From contig OX463808.1 of NCBI GenBank assembly GCA_949825045.1, forward strand, positions 28,643,674 through 28,707,673: a stretch of 64,000 nucleotides of DNA, given 5' to 3'. Made by a program: the position numbers and the translations under genes. Under the pieces are notes generated by a model. It saw nothing but the letters and a program-made list of their open reading frames with translations. It did not search any database and was not told the origin of the DNA. The stretch comes from Argyresthia goedartella (Eukaryota > Arthropoda > Insecta > Lepidoptera > Argyresthiidae). Below are positions 54,701-64,000 of this stretch, one piece after another; positions within the stretch are counted from its first letter, which is position 1; each line of letters starts with the position of its first letter.

Positions 54701-56390
54701 ATAATGACATTCATAGTGAATTTACTTTTGGTTTCAGGCGTAGGGCGGGGTGTGGGGCGGGATAAATGCAATTTGCACAAAATGTAACTAGCGCTGGGTC
54801 CCTCCCTACCTACACCAGGTGGCTTGTTTCATGATATTAGTTAAAGTTACATACCTAATACAAAGTCCACAACTGGACTATAAAATGTAGATGTAGATGA
54901 ACTAAGTAACTTTTTTATATTGTCATATACGTAGAATCGAGAGACGATTAATAGTGACCACGTGTAAATATCTATTCATATTTTGTATAAATATCCACTC
55001 ACTTTTCAGTGGTCTGAATTGAAGCAGAACTAACGTTTTACAATATCAAATAACGCCAACAAATACCATTGTAGAGGCGCCGCGGGCGCCCAGCTTTGAA
55101 TCGATGAAATCCAAATGAAATTTATAAGAATCCAGTCGAACGATTCCGAGTAATGTGAAAAAGTAACGAGGTATCCTGATTGATCGCGAACCAGGTTTAT
55201 GATGCGAGAATAAAGAGCCTTTTGGAAATGAGACCGAAATTGAAAAAATATAATAAGGAAAGCGCAGTTTTTAAAGACTAACGATTGAAACACTACTCAC
55301 AGTAGCAACAAATTGATAGACAGGACATAATTTGACGACACCAAGCGCCCCAGTCTCTGGCTGGCAGCGAAATTAAACGACGTTGCAACTGCAAAGAAAA
55401 TGTAATCAACGCCACGGTATATACCTCGATGCAAATCTCAATTTCTGTGGCAGTGTGCCCTGCCATTCCTTACGCTAATAAAACGGGCTGCAGTGAGACG
55501 TGCTGCCTCGTCCGCTGATGAACGCCAAATGACGTTATAACAGCGAGCGTCGCCATTTAACGCCTATTTGCTTCCAATTTCAAATTTACCGCGCTCCCCT
55601 GCTGTTCCGGCCAGTGCGAATAGGGAATGGATAATGGGTTTTTGTCTTAAATGTTAATGACTCGTAGTTCGATGGCAAATATTTATCAATTTTGTGCCGA
55701 AAATCTACTTCGGTGATTGAACTGGTATCTCCGGTTTTAATTAAATTTTTAGAGGAGTTCTAAAGCTGTCCCCGTCGCATTTTTATCCGCACGGAATTGG
55801 GATAGAGCGAAAGCCTGAAAGGCATACAAATAGGAGTAAAAACGTTTATCTGTGGGTAGAAAAAGAAAATGAAAGAAATCAGTTATATATGGCCGAAACA
55901 GGTAAGCCGCGGGCGCTCCATTCGCATAGAGAAAACATTTTTCAGAACTAAATTTGGTTAGATTTTCTTACTATAATCCAACTAGTTGAGACCTGATTTT
56001 ATTTCTACCTACATAGCGTGACAATTTGTGATTAAAGCAGATAACAGGCACTAAAGAGCGTACCATTCAGCCTATTTAAGTTGTGTCTGTGAACTAATTG
56101 GCCATACTCATCAATCGGAGAGTCTGTTCCACTAACAGAGTAATATTATTGTAGTCAAACAAAAAACAATAGTCGTTGTTGTCTATGGTCAGTCTCTTTT
56201 CAGAACGGGCGGTCGCCTTTGCGCGTCTGCAAATATCCGCTGTGCCATTTTGGCGGGCGGGCGGGCGGCCGGAAACGCCAGGATATCCAGTTTCGCGCGC
56301 CTTTCTGCCCGCCGTGACACTTTTCAATATTTTACTCTTATTTACTGCGATTATTTATGTCGAGCATTCTTCGTCGGGGGAAACGGAGTC
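54701..56390. other. repeat-poor non-coding interval
   Basis: Contains GC-richer islands at about 55300-55640 (gagcgtcgccatttaacgcc, gctaataaaacgggctgc) and 56190-56330 (ctgtgccattttggcgggcg). No gene. Like 38.5-41.4 kb it may be regulatory; evidence is composition and lack of repeats only. Confidence 0.4.
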
Positions 56391-56396
56391 GTCTAT

Positions 56397-56440
56397 ATTG
56401 CGTGACTCTTTTTGCTTTTTCGCAAAAAGAGTCACGCAAT
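56397..56440. repeat. perfect 19-bp inverted repeat, 6-nt loop
   Basis: attgcgtgactctttttgc at 56397-56415 is exactly reversed at 56422-56440. Confidence 0.95.
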
Positions 56441-56637
56441 GCTTTTCAATCTGGTTACTCGTAGATTGATATTTTGCGTTATTTTATTTTCAATAGCTAA
56501 CATTATCGTATGAAAGATGACAGTTTCTTACCTATCGCGAGATATTATAGTGAAGGCATTTTCGTGATTTTCATTTCTTTAACGTATACGTTTACTGATT
56601 ATTGGATCATTGGATCTGAAAACAAATAAGAGTCGGC

Positions 56638-56709
56638 GGAGTACGCGTACCCTAAATGTTATCCAGTAAGAGTACCCTTACTGGATAACATTTATGGTAG
56701 GCGTACTCT
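56638..56709. repeat. 33-bp near-perfect inverted repeat, 6-nt loop
   Basis: Arms 56638-56670 and 56677-56709 match at all but about three positions; the inner 17 bases (aaatgttatccagtaag) are perfect. Confidence 0.9.
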
Positions 56710-57381
56710 TCTTCTCCCGAAATAAACCAATTGATCACACCTAGGGTGATAGCGGTAGGTACCATTATCACAGGTTTTCAGAACTATAAAGCCCATGGAA
56801 CATTGCCCGAAATAAAGTCACAAAAGAAAAGCCGATACAAAGCCAGTTCCGTTCCGTCCCGCATTCTCTGCAAGAGCGGCTTAACTTTCCTTTTTATTCA
56901 GATTTCAGAACGTTCCTTTCTCATGCAGAGCCATCTGTTGGTCACTTTGTGCAACTCCGCTCTACCGTGGAAAGCTGCCTACACTATGAATACGGACTTT
57001 TATGTTGATCGGATTATGCCTCCTATATGCTTATGAGCCCTTTGTGGGATATATTCGTCATTGTAAGAGTTAATCGCGCCGATTGTGGGGACTGATGTGA
57101 TTTGAAAGAGGGTTACTGTGGCTCTCAGGATGAAGTTATTTGATAGGTTTATCACATTTTTTTAGCTCCAAACTTTTGGAAAGCCCCGGATCAATGAAAC
57201 CCTCAAAAGATTCTTTATTTTTCATTCCTGATCAGGCACCATTCTCCATCAATTGTAACAATTCCAACACATCCACAATGTTCGTCAGTCTCATACATTA
57301 AAAAACAGAAACAGTGTAGAAAAATTGTCTGTTGAATTGATTTTGCGAATAGTAGTTGATGGTGACTGTATCTAACGCTAA
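56710..57381. other. unassigned DNA
   Basis: The open frame at 56731-57036 has no family features. No repeat was recognised. Confidence 0.45.
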
Positions 57382-57669
57382 ATATAAGTAAAAAAAAACT
57401 ATAACCCGACTACGTGAGTTAAGAGGTTTAAAAAGTGCGAAACAAGGAAATAATTCAGAAAAAAGTCAAGAAATGCGAAGGTACAAAAATGGTCGAGGTA
57501 GAGCCGTGGTCGCACCTACTGTATTCTCATTCTCCACGAGACTACGGCTCTACCTCGACCATTTTTGTACCTTCGCATTTCTTGACTTTTTTCTGAATTA
57601 TTTCCTTGTTTCGCACTTTTTAAACCTCTTAACTCACGTAGTCGGGTTATAGTTTTTTTTTACTTATAT
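57382..57669. repeat. perfect 126-bp inverted repeat with 36-nt spacer
   Basis: Arm 57382-57507 is the exact reverse complement of 57544-57669, read base by base without a mismatch. The arms have no transposon-like boundary, and the outer ends are plain AT-rich sequence. A transcript across it would form a long hairpin. Confidence 0.95.
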
Positions 57670-57686
57670 ATTTATTTATTTATTGT

Positions 57687-58005
57687 TTTTAGTATTTGTT
57701 GTTATAGCGGCAACAGAAACACATCATCTGTGAAAATTTCAACTCTCTAGCTATCATAGTTCATGAGTACCAAACATTTACCTAACTAAACAGAGTTTTT
57801 CATGGCCGCTAGAGGGCGCCACATAAGATCTACATAGCCTATGTCACCCGCAGAATTATTACAAATCTATTGACACCTCATTTACTAAAATCGGTTCAGT
57901 AGTTTAGGCGCTACTAGTGGACATACATACATACCCACCCACATACATACATAGACTGCCAAAATCATTACCCTTCCTTTTGGCGGTCGCCGTAGTCGGG
58001 TAAAA
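57687..58005 (+). repeat. family A fragment and decayed repeat with ACAT microsatellite
   Basis: 57687-57760 matches the later half of family A (tagtatttgttgttatagcg, gaaaatttcaactctctagc) and then changes to a different repeat: aaatcggttcagtagtttag, gacatacatacatacccacc and gtcgccgtagtcgggtaaaa. Confidence 0.7.
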
Positions 58006-58845
58006 AAGCGAGACGTTCCGAAACCCGACAAGTTTTATTTACTCTCGTATAATCTTACGAAGGAAGCGGTTCACGATCCGATAGGCAAGTGTCACAAAGA
58101 GGCTTATTTCCTGTTCGCTGTTGATGCAGCACCGAGGACAATAAATACGAACAAATACTGATAACGGTGCCGGGTTCGGTTTTATGGTGAGGGGTGTAGT
58201 GTTAATTTTAGGGAGCCAGAGGGAATAAGATGACTCTTTTATAGTGTGAGGAGCATTATATATTGAGAATCAAGTGCAACCAAATGAGGTGCTGTCGGCT
58301 TTTCCTATTTTGTTCCTGGTAGACTATGTTCTTCCGTGTCTTTCTTCATATAAAGTATGATAAAAATACGTCTTCCGGGTACATCCGGCTTATTAAAAAC
58401 AAAAACCCCACACTTAACCCCTTCCGAGGCCCAAATCTTTCTCAATAACTAGAAGAGATCGCCGAAATCACACAGTAGCATTCAAATGAAATGTCAACCC
58501 TTTCATTCGCATTCTGGGTCCATCGCAGCACTCGCTCCGGGCGACACAAACAAATAACTCAACAATCGGCGGGTGGCAGACGGGCGACTGTTGCCGGTAA
58601 CAAGGCAACTGTCGTCGCCAAAAACTTAGGGAATGAATTAGCGAAAATATGTAGAGTTATATATTTTTTTCTTTCGTACGAATCAGTATTTAATTGTGAA
58701 CAGAGATGACGTCCGCCATAGCGTAGGGCCTTTCCCTGGTGCCTACGCTGTGGCGGCTCAAACACACTAGACTCTTCCTCATATACGATGCAATGTAGGT
58801 CCTCTAGGTACCTACTCCAACTCAACCTACCTCATTACTTGCACG
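58006..58845. other. non-coding interval, no gene seen
   Basis: A GC-richer stretch at 58490-58640 has open frames on both strands without family features. Confidence 0.4.
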
Positions 58846-58849
58846 TGAT

Positions 58850-59028
58850 ATAAAAACATAAACATTTACATACAGGCACATACATTGCTTCAGCCCCCCC
58901 CCTGTGTCGTGGGAACCAAAAACAGCGACATCACTCACATATCGACATCACAATATCCAAGACCGGGGATCGGACCCGGGATCTCCCGCATGGTAGACAG
59001 AGCCACAACCGTAGCACCACATCAATGA
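58850..59028 (-). mobile_element. tRNA-headed SINE, family 2, in reverse
   Basis: tacaggcacatacattgctt, cgtgggaaccaaaaacagcg and the reversed B box ggggatcggacccgg (58966-58980), in the same order as the copy at 41.5 kb. Confidence 0.82.
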
Positions 59029-59660
59029 TCATCATGCTCAGCCCACATCAACCCACCGCTGGGCGCAGGCCTTTTCTCTATAGCGCAAAACCCTATGGTC
59101 CTGTACCATCCGCATCCATTGAGATCCTGTCGACTTTAGTATAACGTCGGACCCTCGAGCCTGGCCTGCCCACTGGCCTTGTTGCTCCCCTTGGCCACCA
59201 CTCCGTGACTGCTTTGGTCCACCCTCCGTCATCCCGTCTAGCCAAGTATTCCGCCCATCTCCAACTCAGTCTCGTTATCCGCTTATCTACATCTTCGACC
59301 TTCGTCTTCCGTCGAAAGTACATAACATGGAACGCTCCATTGCTCGTTGGGCCACCTTGGTTTTGTGTATACAAATTTCTCTACATGGTCGCTCATTAAG
59401 CAAATTATAATTTGCATAGTTAGCGACCATGTTTCGGCTCCATAAGTGAGGATTGGCAAGACATGTTGGTTATATATCTTAGTCTTAAGGCATTGTGGTA
59501 CTTTGGACTTAAATACTTCGTCTAGCTTCCCGAAAGCAGCCCACCCCAAGCCGACGCATCTGATGATCTCCTTCACCTGTGCATCGCGGTCAAAGGATAA
59601 ACGATGTCCAAGATAGACGTAATCGCTGACCATCTGTACGTTGTCGTTGCCAGCACCACA
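59029..59660 (-). pseudogene. RTE-type element, RT C-terminal region, frameshifted
   Basis: In reverse, 59633-59450 reads DYVYLGHRLSFDRDAQVKEI, LGWAAFGKLDEVFKSKVPQC, LKTKIYNQHVLPILTYGAET and WSLTM. After a frame change, 59345-59100 reads YFRRKTKVEDVDKRITRLSW, RWAEYLARRDDGGWTKAVTE and WWPRGATRPVGRP. These are the classic end-of-ORF blocks of the RTE clade. At least one frameshift lies near 59300-59450, where the usual RAMERAML block is lost. Confidence 0.85.
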
Positions 59661-60354
59661 GAGGTCGTCTAAATATGAAATGTGATATTAATTTTAAACC
59701 TGTTTCCGCTTTGAAAATGATTATTTGAGTATTTCACCAATTAGTATCTAGTCATGATTTTCAGTACCTATAGCTATTTGTAAATGGAGTATTGCATAAT
59801 TTGCAAAACGTAGGCGTAGGGGACACTAAGATGTTATTGTTTAAAGCCTCGTGATCGTGAGATACAAAAGTCGCCCGTCTACCAGACCATTACCAATACT
59901 ATTCAGAAATCGCTATGATTGAAGCCGTAGCGCGATGCGGGTCACGCACCAGAGGCGGCCGTCACAAAGGCGGCAAATTTGCACGTCGCTGCCCGTTTAC
60001 GCGGCATCTCGCATTCATCGCATTCAGCCTGGCTGTATACGAAAAATTGCCATTATGGCCGCGCCTCGGGCCGCCATGACACCCCAAAAGCGCGGAGTTT
60101 TCGCGACGGAATTGCCGGTAAATTGTGTCTTTGTTGTGCTCGGGATGATTGCTTGGCTTTTGGTTCTTCGTGAAGGTTTTTGGACCTTCCATTGTGGATT
60201 AGATATACTTACCTGCATATTAACATTTGTCATTATTTTCGTCTCCGCCTTTATACAATTATAAGTAGTACTTAAAACATTATTACAACTAACCTGATGC
60301 TGAAACGTTATCGCGAATACCGAAATAAAGAGTCCATGGGTCTTGCTTACCACA
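59661..60354. other. non-coding interval with a GC-rich island
   Basis: The island at 59920-60130 includes tgccattatggccgcgcctc and gggccgccatgac. An open frame (59935-60264) crosses it with two hydrophobic stretches but has no homology I recognise. Confidence 0.4.
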
Positions 60355-60779
60355 AAAAACCGGCTAAGTGCGAGTCGGACTCACGCACGAAGGGTTCCAT
60401 ACCATGATCTATAAAAGTGGTAAAAAATCACCCTTAAATATTAATTTTGTTTTGATTTAATTATTTGTTTTTAAATTGAATATATATAGCTCAATATTCT
60501 GTGAATATTTCAAGCGTCTACCTATTGCCGTTATCAATATCGAGCAAAACGAGCAAAAAAATCACGTGTGTTGTATGGGAGCTAAATGGGAGTTAAATAT
60601 TTATTTTATTCTGTTTTTTAGTATTTGTTGTTATAACGGAACAGAAATATATCATCTGTGAAAATTTCAACTGTCTATCTATCACGGTTCATGAGATACA
60701 GCCTGGTGACAGACGGACGGACGGGCGGCGGAGGCTTAGTAATAGGGTCCCGTTTGGCAACCTTCGGGTACGGAACCCT
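60355..60779 (+). mobile_element. interspersed repeat family A, diverged copy 4
   Basis: Same ends (aaaaaaccggctaagtgcga; gggtacggaaccctg) but the middle is replaced by other AT-rich sequence. It has about two GGAC-type units near 60710. It is the most diverged of the four long copies. Confidence 0.8.
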
Positions 60780-62554
60780 GAAAAAAGGACCCCTGATCTG
60801 GTTTAAAAAAAAATGATTTGACGATTGTTTTGAGGTTAAACTACCTATGTTTGGTATTGTTAGTAGTAACACGGTATATATGTGTCCCTCTACTTTAAAA
60901 AAATGGTATATTACAAATAACCTGTACGTGAAACTTTATCCCATTCTCTACTCCAGCCAGGTGTCTTTCAACTCGGATAGCGAAATCTAGAGTCCTTATT
61001 CAAATCCTTCATATCCGGCCCAATAACCTCTCTGCCTCCACTTATTTGGCATAAAGACCCACAATAGTCGGGTAAGCGATCGCAATTGCAGCTATATCGT
61101 ACCCCAGAGGATCTATCGGACTATTGAAATACCAGCTCCATACACTAAATGCTTACTATTGGGTCATGAGTGAGTGCGGTTGACACGTGGATACCTACTG
61201 TGGTATCGGCCTTATGTCTTTTTGACAAAGACTGGTTGGATTTTGAAGATTAGCTGTCTAAAATACTAGATGGGATATTTGTTTTGTACCTACCTTTTAC
61301 TGTTGGCTGTATCTTATAAGGGCTCAGAATTAAAACAAGACCAAAGTTTAATAATGGACGTGCGACAGCAAAGAAAGCTCATGCAAACCAGTGGCTCTGT
61401 GAGCTGTAGACATCGCGAGCGACATAGTAATTTTGTGTTATTATTCATTATTTTCCACCCCATCCTTCCACTGACACATTGAAGTTTATCGGGTGAACAA
61501 AAGTGGATTTATTATAAAAATAAACACCAAGGTAAAAACTTAAAAAAACCCTATTTCTTCCACCCCTGTCGGGATGCCAATGTCGTGTTTGTAAAAATGA
61601 TGATGAAACTTTTGGTATGACGCTAAAAGATAGAAACGGTTGCACACCCATACCACTATCAAGTACTTACGTTTCAGGCAGCAAGGGGTTACGAAGATGT
61701 GGAGCGTCGTATGTTACCTCTTATATTACACTGGGTGGTCACAGTTTCTAAACTACTGGGTACAACCCTCTCGAAAGAGCTGTGATTGACCTTGGCAAAA
61801 AAAAAATTGCAATATGTTGCGTTAAGTCAGAAGCTTGGAAGGCACAGTTTTGTCAGATTTGGACGACAACAAATGATTCAATCGACCACATGATGACAGA
61901 TCGTTATCGGAAATTACGAGACTACGAACTCTGTCTTCTGATAATCAATAATATAATAAAGCTCACTTTTCACTATGGGATATAATGCAATACCTTCATA
62001 TTATATCCCACAGTAACAAGTGAGCTAAACGGCACATAATTGAAAAAAAAAACAAACAAAAAACGTAAACACCACAAACAAATAATAGACAAAGTTAAAA
62101 AAAAACAAGCCCTATTTCTTTCTTCCCGGTCGTGATGCTAATGTCGTCAAAATACACGAAAAAAAGGCTTCGAAATCTGTCTGTCTGACAGTCAAGTCCC
62201 CACGTATTACACGACATTATAAACGAATATACCTCAATATATCTCATGATGAATGATGTACCGTATATTATATTATATACATCTCATGAACCTTAACCAC
62301 CACTGATAACTCACAGTAAAGCAATTATACACAATTTCGTTTACATGTATGATATCATAATTCCAGTCTCTTTGCTTAAGAAATCAAATTACTGAACCGA
62401 TTTCTAAATTTAAAAAAATGGGACCAAACTAGATTGTCAACCTTTCAATTTATAAAATATTTTTTGAAATTCGGTTCCTAAATAGAACTAGTTATGAGGT
62501 AACGAACAATAAAAAAACTACCGAATTTAGAACCTCCTCCTTTTTTAAAGTCGT
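60780..62554. other. repeat relics, no gene seen
   Basis: A block with ccctatttctt, cggg/gtcgtgatgc and aatgtcgt occurs at 61548-61590 and again at 62110-62150. An imperfect inverted repeat with about 27-base arms lies at 61960-62026 (agctcactt ... gggatataat). The open frames are short and unassigned. Confidence 0.5.
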
Positions 62555-63700
62555 TTAACGAATGCACCTGGTTATGTACATTAGTATAAAAGTAGCCGAA
62601 CCACTAACTTTGCACATACCGAAAACCCCATATCTCCGCTATTTTGTAAAAATTCCAAACACTGAATCGACAAAAAGTATTTATATAATTATCGAACCTG
62701 CTCACAAAATATCACGAGAATCGGTTGCGAAATGTGACCTGTAGAGGAGATCAGCCAGAAATCCGGACAAACAAAAGAAATTTTGCCCAATCTGAAACGG
62801 AGAGGCTTCGTTCGCTTCACTCGCCGGCCAATAAGATACCTAGACAGACACTTTAGCTATTTCAGTTTTGGTCCTGCGAAACATCCCAAAAACAAAAACT
62901 GACATGTGTTCGTTTCCACTCCACATTGTACTCAAGAGACACTGAAGTGTTTATACGCTAATAATTGAGAACAGTCAGAAAATTAAATTCGGTCCCTCGC
63001 CCCCCAGATTTTTACGAATATCTTCTCGATTGAGAGCGCTCTCGAGTGCTTTCACCCGAGTGACTTAAAGGGTGTTTTTTTTTGGGGCTAAGTCGGTTCA
63101 TGCGTTGTTTATGTTACTGTTAAAACTTTTCTGGCATAGCTATTACTTTTTATTAGTAGCTATGTGAGCTGTAGACCTCGCGAGTATGTTGGTGGAAAAC
63201 TGAACTTCTAAATACAAACCTTTGAATCAGGTACTTACATTCAAAGGGAGGGATTACGTACAAGGAGTATGAAAGTAGCCGTACCAATAACGTTGTAAAT
63301 TACATTTTGCGATTTTATTTTACTAATTAGACAAAATTTTGACTAATTAGTCAAAATTTTGTATCTAAAATCGCAAAATATAATTTACAAAGTAAATACT
63401 CATACTATATCCTATATCAATTCCACGGTCTGACAGCCGTTTGGGATTAAGCTGTTTTTTTTTACATTTTCAACCCCATATCGCCGCCATTTTGAAAAAA
63501 TCCAAACACTGACTCGACAAAAGTATCTATATAACTATCGAACCTGCTCACAAAAATTTACGAGAAACTGTTGAGAAATGTAACCTGTAGAGGAGGAGAG
63601 CCGCCAGAAATCCGGATTGAAATCCAGTCATACGAAAGCATCTTTGCCCAAGCTGGAACGGAGACGCTTCGTCGCTCAGTCACTAAAGCTTTTTTCTCTA
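62555..63700. repeat. two related copies of an interspersed element
   Basis: 62555-62830 and 63240-63690 share ggttangtacant, gtagccg, ccaaacactg, atcgaacctgctcacaaaa, acctgtagaggag and ggaacggaga/gcttcgt. The second copy contains a nested palindrome (63293-63390), with 25-base arms that differ at about one position. Part of the sequence (gcacctggtta, gtagccgnaccaataac) also resembles family A. Confidence 0.7.
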
Positions 63701-63719
63701 AAGTGTGACTTGGTGTGAG

Positions 63720-64000
63720 AGATTCAGTTCAGTTCAGTTCTTTATTGCCATAAATTACACGTTTATAAAGATCTTATGATAAAAACAATAATGATTCAGT
63801 GTAATTTTACTCATAAGAGTGTAGCAACTTATTATACAAGGATTTAAATACTAACAAGGCAATTATAATATAATTTACACAGTCACAAAGTCATAAAAGA
63901 ATAAAAACTACACACGATTATTTGAATTTTAATATCCTAAATAATGTCATTTTGTGGTATTCTTTTTCGTTATCTTATTATTAATTAATTATAATTATAA
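63720..64000 (-). mobile_element. non-LTR element 3' UTR in reverse, running off the window
   Basis: Starts with a reversed CTGAA-type tail (ttcagttcagttcagttc, 63722-63739) and then ctttattgccataaattaca, matching the relic at 46196-46500. The coding part would lie beyond 64000. Confidence 0.7.

Noticed and set aside
59935..60264. 109-codon + strand open frame with two hydrophobic stretches
   Set aside because: It runs through a GC-rich non-coding island and matches no family I know. An equally long frame lies on the opposite strand; there are no splice or start signals.

Overview
The window looks like nuclear DNA of an insect, most probably a moth or butterfly. It is eukaryotic because its one clear host gene is split by GT-AG introns. 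The lepidopteran guess rests on the repeat load: tRNA-headed SINEs, RTE and Daphne/Jockey-like non-LTR elements, BEL/Pao elements, an abundant short interspersed repeat that carries a (GGAC)n tract, and a run of the arthropod telomere unit CCTAA. It is an inference and no database search was run.

Host gene (about 5.4-25.7 kb, + strand). Eleven exons join without a frame break into 870 codons of PEX1, the type II AAA+ ATPase that works with PEX6 to pull ubiquitinated PEX5 out of the peroxisome membrane. The D1 and D2 Walker motifs, the D2 second region of homology and a conserved VTLA-type C-terminus are all present. The first exon or exons, roughly 100-120 residues by comparison with human PEX1, were not found and probably lie before base 1. 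The introns are full of mobile DNA. Intron 1 holds an antisense Ty3/Gypsy relic and a 191-bp tandem duplication. The 7.7-kb intron 5 holds an RTE-type fragment and two BEL/Pao copies in head-to-head inversion. Intron 6 holds a MITE and a Daphne-like 3' end. Intron 9 holds a decayed second copy of exon 9.

5' flank (1-5.4 kb): antisense RTE endonuclease relic, an R1/I-type RNase H relic, short perfect fold-backs and AT-rich DNA.

Downstream (25.7-64 kb): no host gene recognised. A complete BEL/Pao element of 7575 bp lies at 27438-35012 on the - strand, with two LTRs, a TATGG target duplication, an intact gag and a pol broken by one nonsense codon and two frameshifts. The rest is SINEs of three families, MITEs, non-LTR 3' ends and a 67-bp tandem array split by a repeat insertion, interleaved with several repeat-free, GC-richer, non-coding islands that look like candidate regulatory DNA.

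The recurring oddity is the number of perfect or near-perfect inverted duplications with short loops, the largest with 126-bp arms. They do not all look like transposons and suggest template-switch fold-backs, although assembly artefacts must be excluded. I found no convincing new multi-gene system.
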